Part shown: positions 24,319 to 32,604 of the stretch, in pieces | Numbering within the stretch: the first letter of the stretch is position 1 | Layout of the letters: the number at the start of each line of letters is the position of its first letter | NCBI GenBank assembly: GCA_016190005.1 | Contig: JACPRK010000092.1 | Coordinates: forward strand, 1-34,083 | DNA length: 34,083 nt | Reading direction: 5' to 3' | Origin: Candidatus Wallbacteria bacterium | GTDB taxonomy: Bacteria; Muiribacteriota; UBA6191; JACPRK01 | Translations under genes and position numbers: made by a program | Notes under the pieces: generated by a model | Told to the model about the DNA's origin: nothing | Database searches by the model: none | What the model saw: only the letters and a program-made list of their open reading frames with translations

Positions 24319-25608
24319 TCACTGCTCGAACGGCTTGTCCAGATTGTCGCCGGCCGGCGTGTCGATCTGGGTCTCGACGCGGGTCGGCTTTCGCATTGGG
24401 ACGGGCTCCGGCATCGGCATCTTCGGCAAGAGCACGATGTTCTGATGCATCCAGCTGCCGCGGATGAAAATCGTGCCGTCGAAGGGGCGGAGGCCGTCCT
24501 TCTCGACGTGCAGCTGGTAGCGGCCGGCCTTCAGGCCCTTGATCCGGTAGTGACCCTTCTCGTCGGTCTTGGTCGCGTAGGCCGGCGCGGGATCGGGGTG
24601 GATGATGTGGGCTGGAGCGTCCGGGGTCTCGCGGGCTTCCTGGGTGCGGAAGAGAATCGGCTGGGGGGTCAGGGTGACGGCCGCTCCGGCCACCGGCAGC
24701 AGCTTCTGATCGGGCGGCATCACCATGCGCTCGGCGGCGACCGACCCGGTCTGGGGCAGGGAGGCCCCCGAGGCGGCGAGCTTGGCGAAGGCGAAGGCGG
24801 GGATGGTCTGGACGACGCCCAGCAGCACCTTGGTCTGCGAGAGATAGACGGTGCGCTCGACGGCGCCGGTCCCGGGGACCTCGACGAACCCGTGCCAGGT
24901 CTCGTAGCCCTTCTTGACGACGGTCATGCTGTAGCTGTCGGGCGGGATCGGCTTCTTGAAATTGAAGCTGCCATCCTTGCCGCTGGTCGTCGAGTACTGC
25001 TCGGTGCGGATGGGCGGCATCGGGTAGATCTGCGGACGGACCTGTTCGTCGGCGTCCGGCTTGCGTCGGGCGCTGCCCGGCCGGCCGTCCTTCATGATGG
25101 TGTAGCGGTTGGGGCGCAGGGTGATCCTGGCGCCGGCAACGGGGAGGGCACGTCTGAGGGACTCGGGGGCGATGTGGCGTTCGGCGGCGTCGCCCGTGGC
25201 GATTGTCTCGCGCTCGGCGCTCGGGGCGTCGGCGGCGCGCGGGATCAGGAAGTCGACGTCGAAGCTCAGCACCTTGCCCGAAAAGGAGCCGCGGCGCTCC
25301 TTCTCCCAGGCGCGCGCCATCTCGAGCAACACGTCGTAGCGTGCCTGTGCGCGGGCGTAGGCATAATAGGCCTGAGTCTGAGCGTCGAAGTTGAACGGGT
25401 CCTTCTGGATGACCTCGTTCAACTTCGTCAGCGCTGCGGAGACGGCCTTTTCGGCCTCGGGGAGCTGCTTGGAATAGGGGTTGTCGTCGCTGAACTCGGT
25501 CACCGGCGGGGCGATGTGCTTGGGCTCCTCGGCCAGCAGTCCGGTCGCCGGTGCCCAGCAGAGCGCCGCTACGGCCGCGGCGGAAACGATACACTTCATC
25601 CAGTTCAT
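24319..25608 (-). CDS. Exported protein with two CnaB-like (carboxypeptidase-regulatory-like) domains (429 aa)
   Basis: The ATG at 25608 has a near-perfect AGGAGG six bases upstream and opens a signal peptide (hydrophobic residues 6-18, L-L-A cleavage near 26). Residues 45-110 are helical. Two beta-sandwich domains of the CnaB / CarboxypepD_reg type follow, at about 156-255 and 306-394, each with the pattern V-A-G-A-x-I/V-T-L ... T-x-x-D/G-G-x-F/Y-x-x-K ... Y-x-x-x-V-x-K-x-G-Y/L. Such domains are common in surface and fibre-associated proteins and carry no enzyme activity themselves. The gene follows the anti-sigma gene by 43 bases and precedes the pilin genes, so it is probably a structural or cell-surface partner of cassette 2. 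That role is inferred. Confidence 0.75.
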   Translation of the reverse strand: MNWMKCIVSAAAVAALCWAPATGLLAEEPKHIAPPVTEFSDDNPYSKQLPEAEKAVSAALTKLNEVIQKDPFNFDAQTQAYYAYARAQARYDVLLEMARAWEKERRGSFSGKVLSFDVDFLIPRAADAPSAERETIATGDAAERHIAPESLRRALPVAGARITLRPNRYTIMKDGRPGSARRKPDADEQVRPQIYPMPPIRTEQYSTTSGKDGSFNFKKPIPPDSYSMTVVKKGYETWHGFVEVPGTGAVERTVYLSQTKVLLGVVQTIPAFAFAKLAASGASLPQTGSVAAERMVMPPDQKLLPVAGAAVTLTPQPILFRTQEARETPDAPAHIIHPDPAPAYATKTDEKGHYRIKGLKAGRYQLHVEKDGLRPFDGTIFIRGSWMHQNIVLLPKMPMPEPVPMRKPTRVETQIDTPAGDNLDKPFEQ

Positions 25609-25651
25609 CCTAGTCCTCCTTTGTATCCGTTCGGGTTCGCGGGGGTTGTCG

Positions 25652-26257
25652 TCAGTCTCTCGGTTCGTCCAGCGGGCGCTCGAGATCGGTCGTGCCAACG
25701 GAGGGCTCTACGGGCTGGCCCTCGCGCCCGCCCTCCAGCGCCTCGATGCGCGGCCCGGCGCCCGGGCCGGCGCGCCGCGTGGCGCGATCGGACTTGACAG
25801 GCGGGCGCTGGACCGTCACGGCCTCCGCGGTCTGGGGCGCCGTGCGTGCCAGGCTCTTCGCCGCCGAGCGTTCGCCCTCCGAGGCGACTGCAGCGGCTGG
25901 CTGACCGGTGGTCGTCGGAGCCGCGGGAGAATTTGAGCTCGAGCCCGGCAGGAGCGCTCCCGCCGCGATCGCCCCCGCGCCCGCCGCCGCCAAGGCCGCC
26001 GTGCCCCAGCTTTCACGCAGCCGCTCGAACCACCCGGGCCCGGACGCGAGCTTGCCCATCACCGCATTCGTCAGCTCGGGCGGCGCCGTGTGCACCGGCA
26101 ACTGCCCGATGTCGGCGACGGCCGCCTGCAACAGCGCGAGCTCGTCGGCGCACGCCGCGCACGCTGCCACGTGGGCCGTCAGCCGCGCGACAGCCGCCGG
26201 CTCCAGCTCTTCGGCCAGCAGCTCGGCGAACATCTCTCTAGCGTCGAGGCAGTTCAT
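25652..26257 (-). CDS. Anti-sigma factor with zinc-finger (zf-HC2) domain (201 aa)
   Basis: Residues 1-45 hold the HxxxCxxC anti-sigma zinc finger (His29-x3-Cys33-x2-Cys36), with Cys3 as a probable further ligand. A single hydrophobic segment at about 85-104 should anchor it in the inner membrane, followed by a Ser/Pro/Ala-rich periplasmic tail. This is the typical arrangement of a membrane anti-sigma factor that holds an ECF sigma factor until an envelope signal arrives. Its start overlaps the stop of the sigma gene (ATGA at 26254-26257), a hallmark of sigma/anti-sigma pairs. It is the second gene of the operon that includes pilin cassette 2. Confidence 0.87.
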   Translation of the reverse strand: MNCLDAREMFAELLAEELEPAAVARLTAHVAACAACADELALLQAAVADIGQLPVHTAPPELTNAVMGKLASGPGWFERLRESWGTAALAAAGAGAIAAGALLPGSSSNSPAAPTTTGQPAAAVASEGERSAAKSLARTAPQTAEAVTVQRPPVKSDRATRRAGPGAGPRIEALEGGREGQPVEPSVGTTDLERPLDEPRD

Positions 26258-26823
26258 TCGGTCTCGCTCAGGCGCAGCCGGCCTCGCAGCAGTAGGTAGC
26301 CCTGGTGCAGGCGGAACTTGACCGTACCGACCGGGACGTCCAGGACATAGGCGATCTCGGCGAGCGAGCAGCCCTCCTGGTGTCGCAAGAGAAGCGTCGT
26401 GCGGTACTTCTCCGGAAGCCCTGCGAGGCAGCGGTCAACGCTGGCCAGCTGCTCGCGGCGGTCCACGGTCGCCTCGGGGCCGGGCGAGTGGTCGGCGATA
26501 TCCTCGCACTCCGGGCCTGCGCTCTCAGGCTTGCGGGTGCGCAGGCGGCTGATCGCAAGATTCTGCGCAATGCGCAGCAGCCAGTTGCCGAACCGGTGCT
26601 CGGGCCGGTACTGGTGCAGCTTCTCGTGAGCGCGCAGGAAAGTGTCCTGGGTAGCCTCGAGGGCGTCCTCCCGGCTTCGCAGGATTCGCACCGCCAGGTT
26701 GAAGACCCGGTTCTGATGGCGTTCCACGATACGGCGAAACGCCGCCCGGTCGCCCCCCCGCGCCAAGCGCGCGTCGGCCCGGTCGGATTCGTCTCGATTT
26801 CGGCTCGCGGCGTCTTCACTCAC
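26254..26823 (-). CDS. ECF-type RNA polymerase sigma factor (189 aa)
   Basis: The product has the two domains of an ECF sigma factor: sigma-2 (about residues 25-95; D-A-T-Q-D-T-F-L-R-A and F-G-N-W-L-L-R-I-A-Q-N are the core-binding and -10 parts) and sigma-4 (about 130-180; L-P-E-K-Y-R-T-T-L-L-L-R ... A-E-I-A-Y-V-L-D-V-P-V-G-T-V-K-F-R-L-H, the helix-turn-helix for the -35). The start is GTG at 26823 with AAGGAG about 11 bases upstream. The gene is first of a run of six genes on the minus strand that ends with three pilins, so those are likely targets. No clear ECF-type promoter (GGAAC-like) was found in front of it. Confidence 0.93.
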   Translation of the reverse strand: MSEDAASRNRDESDRADARLARGGDRAAFRRIVERHQNRVFNLAVRILRSREDALEATQDTFLRAHEKLHQYRPEHRFGNWLLRIAQNLAISRLRTRKPESAGPECEDIADHSPGPEATVDRREQLASVDRCLAGLPEKYRTTLLLRHQEGCSLAEIAYVLDVPVGTVKFRLHQGYLLLRGRLRLSETE

Positions 26824-26919
26824 CCCGGTCTACGCTCCTTGCGTCGGCGGGGTTTGAAATTATCCCCGGCGCGACCATAGCAGCCGTGCCAGGCGGGATC
26901 AACCGACGTGCGCAACTCG

Positions 26920-26928
26920 TGCTAAGAT
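26920..26928 (+). promoter_or_regulatory. Extended -10 promoter candidate for the TPR-DUF2325 gene
   Basis: TGCTAAGAT fits TGn plus a TATAAT-like hexamer (four of six). There is no good -35. It would place the start near 26935 and a leader of about 20 bases before the TTG at 26956. Confidence 0.4.
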
Positions 26929-26955
26929 GCCTCGCCGGCTACGAATGGAGGACCG

Positions 26956-29058
26956 TTGGAGTCGGAGCTGGATCGGCATCTGGTCGAGCTCATTTCGCTC
27001 ACCGCCAACGGGCGGGAGGGCCTGACGAGCGAGCGCGTCCAGTCGATGGTGGAGGACGTGCTCCACCTCAACCCGGGCAGGTCGCGCAGCTACTTCCTGG
27101 CCGGTTTTGCCGCCGAGTTCCTGGGGGTCCGCTTCAAGGAGCCGCCCGACCCCCCATCCGCGCGCTGGGAGCTCTACGGGCATATCGAGGCGCTGCTGGA
27201 AAAGGGGCAGACCGCCAAGGTCCTCGAGATGACCCGGCTCGCCGCCTTCCCCGCGCTCACGGCCGATCCCGAGATCGCCTGCCACTTGCTGGCGCCGCTG
27301 GCCCAGGCCGCCAGCGACAGCGGCGACGTCGGTGCGGCGCTCGACTACCTGGAGCGCGGCCTGGCGCTCGACGCGAGCCAGAAGTGTCAGCGCCTGGCGT
27401 CCGAGCTGATTCCCACCTACCTCACGCGCTCCGACCAGCTCATGAAGGACAACCGCCTCGAGGAGGCCCGTGGTCTGCTCGACAGTGTGACGCGGCGGCC
27501 GCTCCTGATAAAGAGCTTGGGGCAGCTGGCCGTGCGGGTCTACCGCAAACTCGGCCAGTGCGAACAGAAGGCCGGCGACTGGCAGGAGGCCATCGCGCGG
27601 TTCCGCGAAGGGTTTGACCGCGAGCCCAGCGATAGCCAGAAGGCCGTCCTCTGGTGCGACATCGGCCTGTGCTACCTGGGGCTGTCCTCGATCAACAACC
27701 TGCAAAAGGGCCAGCGCTGGGAGCATGGCGCTCAGGCCAGGGAGGCCTTCGAGAAGGCCGTCGCCTCCGGCGTCGGGTTCAGCATCAACGGCGCCTTTGC
27801 CCTGGGCGTCCTGACGCTGGAGGATGGCGAGCCCGAGCGCGCCGCCCAGCTCTTCGAGATGGCCCACCGCTCGCTCAAGGCCATGAAGATGCGCAACCGA
27901 AGCCGCATCGAGCCCCGCATCAAGGCGTATCTGGCCGAGGCACTGCTGATGGGCCGGGGCGCGCGCCAGGAGGTGCCGAAGGCGCTCAATCTTCTTGGCC
28001 AGGCGCTCGAGGCCCAGAGCTGGCCGCTGGCGGACCGGCTCAACCTCTACCGCTTGTTGCGGACGGTCGACGAGCCGGCGGCCCGCACCTTCCTGCAGAG
28101 CATCGACCTTTCGCGTCTGAAGAACCCGGCGGATGGCGCGGCCATCGGGCGGGAGCTCCTGACGCATGGCGAGCACGCCAAGGCCCTCGAAGTGGCCCTC
28201 GGGCTCTTGCAGCTCTACCTCAAGAAGCCCGACCGCCGCGACGCGCTGACACTCAAACTGCGGGCCGAGAACGGGCTGGCCGACGGCCGGGCAGGCTCCG
28301 CGTCGTATCAGGAGCTCAAGCAGCTCTGCATGGACCAGGAGTTCTACGCGGAGCTGGAGGAAGTCCTGCTCTCCGAAGACGTCACCGGCGAGATCCTCGA
28401 CGCGCTGGAGCGGCGCAAGGAGTGTCTGGAGCTCTACGGCCTTATGCCGGACCGCCGGGCCAACCTGGCGGCTCTGCTGCTGGAGCTGGCCCGCAGCTAC
28501 CTCCACGCGCGGGATGAGGATGGCCTGCGCACGGCCCGATCCCTGCTGGAAGAGGCTGCGCTCTACTCCAACGAGATCCCCGCCGCGGAGCTCGACTCGC
28601 TTTCGGAGCGGCTGGACTTCGAGGCGCACCGGCTAGGCATCGATCTGGGAGGCGCGACTGACTCCAATTTGCCGCAGCGCCTTCGGACCCGCTTTCCGGC
28701 CCCGCCCAGGCTGCTCGTCGTGGGCGGCAACGAGAAGCAGATGGGGGACCACGAGAGCTTCGTGAAGCTGGGCGAGGAGCTCCACTTCGTCGGCGAGTGG
28801 ATTCCCGCCAACTACGTCAACCCCGACAAGTCGCTCGCCCTGGTGCGGCAGCGACTGCAGCAGGGCCTGAAGGGTCTGATCCTCCTGCACTACAACCGCA
28901 CCGAGTTCGGTCGCAGCGCCCGGAAGCTCGCCGGCGAGTACCCCGTGGTCCTGCGGAATCTCCATCTCTACGGCTTCAAGAGCCTGCGCGCCTGCGTCGA
29001 GGAAGTGCTCGAAAAGATGCTCCGCATGGCCGAGGATCGCGCCTCGAAATCCCCCTAG
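26956..29058 (+). CDS. Helical-repeat (TPR-like) protein with C-terminal DUF2325-like domain (700 aa)
   Basis: Residues 1-570 are a helical solenoid of degenerate TPR-like repeats (clear examples A-L-D-Y-L-E-R-G-L-A-L-D and A-I-A-R-F-R-E-G-F). The last 110 residues (583-690) begin P-R-L-L-V-V-G-G-N-E-K and continue through L-I-L-L-H-Y-N-R and a final Leu-rich helix. This matches the DUF2325 fold pattern (hydrophobic strand, GGN loop, then a 'H-x-x-x-x-x-A-R' type helix), whose function is not established. The start is TTG, chosen because GGAGGA precedes it by a few bases; an ATG 11 bases upstream is in another frame. There is no signal peptide, so it should be cytoplasmic. It is divergent from the ECF sigma gene and shares its four-base end CTAG with lipA. 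Confidence 0.8.
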   Translation: MESELDRHLVELISLTANGREGLTSERVQSMVEDVLHLNPGRSRSYFLAGFAAEFLGVRFKEPPDPPSARWELYGHIEALLEKGQTAKVLEMTRLAAFPALTADPEIACHLLAPLAQAASDSGDVGAALDYLERGLALDASQKCQRLASELIPTYLTRSDQLMKDNRLEEARGLLDSVTRRPLLIKSLGQLAVRVYRKLGQCEQKAGDWQEAIARFREGFDREPSDSQKAVLWCDIGLCYLGLSSINNLQKGQRWEHGAQAREAFEKAVASGVGFSINGAFALGVLTLEDGEPERAAQLFEMAHRSLKAMKMRNRSRIEPRIKAYLAEALLMGRGARQEVPKALNLLGQALEAQSWPLADRLNLYRLLRTVDEPAARTFLQSIDLSRLKNPADGAAIGRELLTHGEHAKALEVALGLLQLYLKKPDRRDALTLKLRAENGLADGRAGSASYQELKQLCMDQEFYAELEEVLLSEDVTGEILDALERRKECLELYGLMPDRRANLAALLLELARSYLHARDEDGLRTARSLLEEAALYSNEIPAAELDSLSERLDFEAHRLGIDLGGATDSNLPQRLRTRFPAPPRLLVVGGNEKQMGDHESFVKLGEELHFVGEWIPANYVNPDKSLALVRQRLQQGLKGLILLHYNRTEFGRSARKLAGEYPVVLRNLHLYGFKSLRACVEEVLEKMLRMAEDRASKSP

Positions 29059-29966
29059 CGCGTTTCGATTCTCTGCCTGATCCCTGAAGCCTGATCGCCT
29101 CGAGCGCCAAGCCTCGAGCCTCCGGTCGCATCTTCCGCATGGTAGCTGCTCCGCACGAGCGGGCCGGACTCGCAGTGGGCGAAGCCGAGCGCTAGCGCGG
29201 CAACGCGCAGCTCGTCGAACTCCGCGGGAGGCACCCATCGCGCGATCGGCAGGTAGTCTGGACCGGGCGACAGGTACTGGCCCAGCGTCAGGATGCAGCA
29301 GCCCTGGCGCCTCAGGTCTCCGAGCACCTCGAGCACTTCTGCCTTCGTTTCACCCAGCCCCAGCATCAGGCCGCTCTTCGTCGGGACGCCGGATTCGGCC
29401 GATCGTGCGAGCAGCTGCAGCGTCCTGGCGTAGTCGGCCTGCGGCCGCACCTTTGCGTAGAGTCGCGGTACGGTCTCGGTGTTGTGGTTGAGCACGTCCG
29501 GTCCGGCCGCGAGCACCGTCGCCAGCGCAGACGGGTCCCCGCGAAAATCGGGAATCAGCAGCTCCACCTGGCACCCGGGCACGCGAGCCCGGATCTCCCG
29601 AACGGTCTGCGCGAAGATCCCCGCGCCGCCGTCGGCCAGCTCGTCGCGGTTGACGCTCGTCACTACCGCGTAGCCCAGGCCCATCGCGGCGACGGCCTCG
29701 GCCACGCGCCGCGGCTCGTCCAGGTCCAGCTCGGTCGGCCGTCCGGTTTCGACTGCGCAGAAGCCGCAGCTGCGCGTGCAGATGTTGCCCAGGATCATGA
29801 ACGTCGCTGTTCCGCGGGACCAGCACTCGCCCTGGTTGGGGCAGCGCGCGCTCTCACACACCGTGTGGAGCTTCGAATCGCGCACCGTCGCCAGCACGGC
29901 CCGAAAGCCGTCGCCGCCCGGCGCTTTGACCCGCAGCCAGGATGGTCGCTCGCCCGTGCCGTTCAC
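29055..29966 (-). CDS. lipA: Lipoyl synthase (303 aa) with repeat-derived C-terminal tail
   Basis: This radical SAM enzyme inserts two sulfurs into octanoyl groups on lipoyl domains. Both cluster motifs are intact: auxiliary [4Fe-4S] Cys37, Cys42 and Cys48 (C-E-S-A-R-C-P-N-Q-G-E-C), and radical SAM Cys63-x3-Cys67-x2-Cys70 (C-T-R-S-C-G-F-C). The essential Arg-Ser-Ser is at 272-274. Most LipA proteins end soon after R-S-S-Y-H-A; here a tail of about 26 residues follows, translated from a heptanucleotide repeat (29076-29125). The start is GTG. It lies 31 bases after the gene for its likely substrate, E2, in the same direction. No lipB is present in the window. Confidence 0.96.
   Translation of the reverse strand: MNGTGERPSWLRVKAPGGDGFRAVLATVRDSKLHTVCESARCPNQGECWSRGTATFMILGNICTRSCGFCAVETGRPTELDLDEPRRVAEAVAAMGLGYAVVTSVNRDELADGGAGIFAQTVREIRARVPGCQVELLIPDFRGDPSALATVLAAGPDVLNHNTETVPRLYAKVRPQADYARTLQLLARSAESGVPTKSGLMLGLGETKAEVLEVLGDLRRQGCCILTLGQYLSPGPDYLPIARWVPPAEFDELRVAALALGFAHCESGPLVRSSYHAEDATGGSRLGARGDQASGIRQRIETR
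29076..29125. repeat. Degenerate heptanucleotide repeat inside the lipA 3' end
   Basis: Units of seven bases follow one another: CCTGATC, CCTGAAG, CCTGATC, (one extra G), CCTCGAG, CGCCAAG, CCTCGAG, CCTCCGG. The period equals that of the repeat at 9478-9512, though the sequence differs. Here it is translated on the minus strand as LipA residues about 281-297. Confidence 0.75.
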
Positions 29967-29997
29967 GCCTTGCCGCCCGCCGCTCGAGCTGGCCGCC

Positions 29998-31356
29998 TCA
30001 GAAGTGTCCCTCCAGCTCCATCTGCTCCAGGTGCTCGGTCACGGCGCTCAGGAAGCGCCCGGCGAGCATCCCGTCCACCCAGCGGTGGTCGTAGCTCATG
30101 CTGAGGAACATCATCTCGCGGATGGCGATGGCGTCGTCGATGACCACCGGCCGCTTCTTGATGGCGCCGACGCCCATGATGGCCACCTGAGGCTGGTTGA
30201 TGATGGGCGTGCCGGTCAGGCTTCCAGCGCTGCCCAGGTTCGTGATGGTGAACGTGCCCCCGGCGACGTCGTCGGGCGCCAGCTTGCGCGTGCGGGCGCG
30301 GGCCACCAGGTCATTCAGCGCGCGCGCCAGTCCGACCAGGTTCATCGTGTCGGCGCTCTTCACGACTGGCACGATCAGCCCCTGGCCTTCCAGAGCGACC
30401 GCCACACCGATGTTGACGCGCCGCTTGAGCAGCACGTTTGTCCCGTCGATGCTGGCGTTGACTGCAGGGAAGCTCCGCAGCGCCCGGGCGGCTGCCGCGA
30501 CGAAGAACGGCGTGAAGGTGAGATTGAAGCCCTCGCGGGCCTGGAACTGCGCCTTCACCTTTTCTCGGAAACGCGCGATGCGCGTCATGTCGACCTCATG
30601 CAGCGAGGTCACGTGCGGGGAGGTGTGGACACTGCGCACCATGTGTTCCGAGATTGCGCGCCGCATCGTGTCCATCGCCACGACCTCGACGTCGGCGCCC
30701 CCGACGGGCGGTGCGGCAGCGGGAGCCAGCGGCTGGGCGGCCACCTGGACCGGCGCCGCAGGAGCCGCCGAAACCGCCGCTGGTGCTGGCGTGGCGCCAC
30801 CCGCCTTGCGCGACTCGACATAGGCCAGGATGTCTTTCTTCTGGACGCGGCCGCCGGTGCCGCTGCCCCGGATGCCTGCCAGCTCGTCCATCGAGACACC
30901 TTCCGTGCGGGCGATGGAAAGGACCAGTGGCGAGTAGAAGCCGCGCCGATCGTCGCCTGCGGATGCCGCGGCTGGTGCCGGCCTGGGCGCTGTGACGGGC
31001 GGCGGCGGGGGAGGGGGAGCGGCCACGATTGTCGGGGCAGTCTGGGTGGGGGGCTCGACGGGGGTCGCCGGGGCCACTGCAGGCGCCGGCGCCGAGACCT
31101 TGGCCGCGCCAGCTGAGGTGTCCGAGTCGATGCGCGCCAGAACGGTCCCGATGCTCACCTTGGTGCCTTCGCCGACCAGCACCTCCGTCAGGACCCCGGC
31201 CGCGGGCGCCGGAATCTCGGCGTCGACCTTGTCGGTGCTGATGGAGAGGACGGTCTGGTCCTTCTGGACGGCGTCTCCGGCTTTGACGTACCACTTGGTA
31301 ACGGTGCCTTCGGCGACGCTTTCGCCCATCTGGGGCATCACGAGATCGGTGAGCAT
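29998..31356 (-). CDS. Dihydrolipoamide acyltransferase E2 of a 2-oxo acid dehydrogenase complex (452 aa)
   Basis: E2 is the core of the multi-enzyme complex and moves the acyl group from E1 through its lipoyl arm to CoA. Domains: lipoyl domain (1-78; Lys43 in T-D-K-V is lipoylated), a Pro/Ala-rich linker, peripheral-subunit-binding domain (141-182), a second Pro/Ala linker, and the catalytic domain (about 220-452) with His424 and Asp428 in D-H-R-W-V-D-G. The M-P-Q-M-G-E-S-V lipoyl start is common in branched-chain and pyruvate/2-oxoglutarate E2s, so the substrate is not settled. The frame is open 327 codons further upstream, but that is antisense to the glycine-zipper gene; the ATG at 31356 has GGAG ten bases before it and gives the correct lipoyl N-terminus. 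Confidence 0.95.
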   Translation of the reverse strand: MLTDLVMPQMGESVAEGTVTKWYVKAGDAVQKDQTVLSISTDKVDAEIPAPAAGVLTEVLVGEGTKVSIGTVLARIDSDTSAGAAKVSAPAPAVAPATPVEPPTQTAPTIVAAPPPPPPPVTAPRPAPAAASAGDDRRGFYSPLVLSIARTEGVSMDELAGIRGSGTGGRVQKKDILAYVESRKAGGATPAPAAVSAAPAAPVQVAAQPLAPAAAPPVGGADVEVVAMDTMRRAISEHMVRSVHTSPHVTSLHEVDMTRIARFREKVKAQFQAREGFNLTFTPFFVAAAARALRSFPAVNASIDGTNVLLKRRVNIGVAVALEGQGLIVPVVKSADTMNLVGLARALNDLVARARTRKLAPDDVAGGTFTITNLGSAGSLTGTPIINQPQVAIMGVGAIKKRPVVIDDAIAIREMMFLSMSYDHRWVDGMLAGRFLSAVTEHLEQMELEGHF

Positions 31357-31403
31357 AGAGTGGCTTCTCCGTTCCTGGGGAACACTGCGGTGGGGACGCG
31401 GGC

Positions 31404-31432
31404 ATTGTAGCGACACCCGAAAAGAAAGTCCA
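31404..31432 (-). promoter_or_regulatory. Promoter candidate for E2-lipA
   Basis: On the minus strand TGGACT (31432-31427, four of six to TTGACA) and TACAAT (31409-31404, five of six to TATAAT) are separated by exactly 17 bases. Transcription would start near 31397, about 40 bases before the E2 ATG. This supports E2-lipA being transcribed separately from E1 beta. Confidence 0.6.
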
Positions 31433-31464
31433 AACCCGGAAGCGGCAGCCGCATAGCTCCGGAC

Positions 31465-32604
31465 GTGAAGACGATGACGCCCTCTCGAATCCTTCTCCTG
31501 GCGGCCCTGCTCACGACCGTTTCGGCCCCGGCTCGCGGCCAGGAGCTCGAGGCCGCGATGGACGTCCCGGCCGCCACCCACCTGGACGGCGCCCCGGCCG
31601 CAGCTTCCAGCAGGCGCCGGAGCCTGCCGCCCGTCTCGACCGCGCTGCGCCAGGGCGTCCAGCGCGCCGCCGCGGCGGCCAATCCTCGCCAGCTCGCTAC
31701 CCAGGTCCGGACCAACTACCGCGAAGGCCGCTTCTACGCCACCGACTACAGCGTCCACTCGACCCCCCGCAGCGCGGTCGCCGCCAGCATCCGGCCGCTC
31801 GACGTCCGCGCCAACGTCCGCGCCAGCGTCCGCAACAACATGTCGCCGCTCAGCATGGTCGGCTCGCTCATCGCCCCGGTCAGCATCGAGCTGAATCGCC
31901 AGATCGCGGTCGACGGCCGCGTCAGCCCCGCCAAGCTGGCCCGCGCCTTCGAGCCCGGCGCCATCGCCGGCGGTCTGGCAGCCGGATTCGCCGGTGACGC
32001 CCTCGGCGCCGCCGCCCAGTCGGCGCTGGCCGGCACGCTTGGCCCCATCGGCCCGGTCGCCGGCTTCGTCGCCCGCCCGCTGATCAGCTACTCGATGTTC
32101 CTTATCGGCTCCAACTTCGGGAGCAGCGTGGCCCACGGCAAGCCCAGCCTCGAGGGCGCGCTTGCCCAGAGCATGCGGCAGGTCGACCCGGTCCGCGACG
32201 CCGGCGCCCTCGTGGGCGGCAGCGTCGGCGCTGTCATCGGCCAGGCCATCATCCCGATCCCGGTCGTCGGCAGCGTGGTCGGCGGCGTCGTCGGCGGACT
32301 GGTCGGCACGCAGATCGGAAACTGGATTGGCACTCACGGCATCACCGGCCGCGCCGACAAGGGCGCCGTCGCCTGGCTACGCCGCCAGGCCGACCGTCTC
32401 GACGGCGGCGAGGTCCGCGATGACGGCGGCCGCAAGACGCCCGAGCGGCCGTCCGGCGAGCCGTCGAGCCTCCCCGTGGCCGAGGGCGCCGGGGACGACA
32501 CCCTCCGCGACCGGTTCGACGGGCAGCTCGTGATGGCCCGCCCCGTGGTCGCCGCGGAGGAGCCTCTCGCCACCGTCCGACCGGAGATCGCCCCCGACGA
32601 GTAG
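31465..32604 (+). CDS. Exported glycine-zipper protein of unknown function (379 aa)
   Basis: A signal peptide (basic start, hydrophobic core L-L-L-A-A-L-L-T-T-V-S, A-R-G/Q cleavage near 25) predicts export. Around residues 165-200 and 245-290 are Gly/Ala-rich hydrophobic stretches with small residues at regular spacing (V-V-G-G-V-V-G-G-L-V-G-T-Q-I-G), as in glycine-zipper membrane segments. The C-terminus is charged and Pro-rich. I recognise no family. The start is GTG at 31465 or the ATG three codons on (31474); neither has a strong ribosome site. It lies between E2 (divergent) and the transglutaminase-like gene (convergent), splitting the dehydrogenase gene set. Confidence 0.78.
   Translation: MKTMTPSRILLLAALLTTVSAPARGQELEAAMDVPAATHLDGAPAAASSRRRSLPPVSTALRQGVQRAAAAANPRQLATQVRTNYREGRFYATDYSVHSTPRSAVAASIRPLDVRANVRASVRNNMSPLSMVGSLIAPVSIELNRQIAVDGRVSPAKLARAFEPGAIAGGLAAGFAGDALGAAAQSALAGTLGPIGPVAGFVARPLISYSMFLIGSNFGSSVAHGKPSLEGALAQSMRQVDPVRDAGALVGGSVGAVIGQAIIPIPVVGSVVGGVVGGLVGTQIGNWIGTHGITGRADKGAVAWLRRQADRLDGGEVRDDGGRKTPERPSGEPSSLPVAEGAGDDTLRDRFDGQLVMARPVVAAEEPLATVRPEIAPDE

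Noticed and set aside
31357-32337. N-terminal extension of E2 by 327 codons
   Set aside because: This part is antisense to the glycine-zipper gene, is Ala/Asp/Arg-rich, and precedes the normal lipoyl-domain start; a promoter and ribosome site lie just before the inner ATG.
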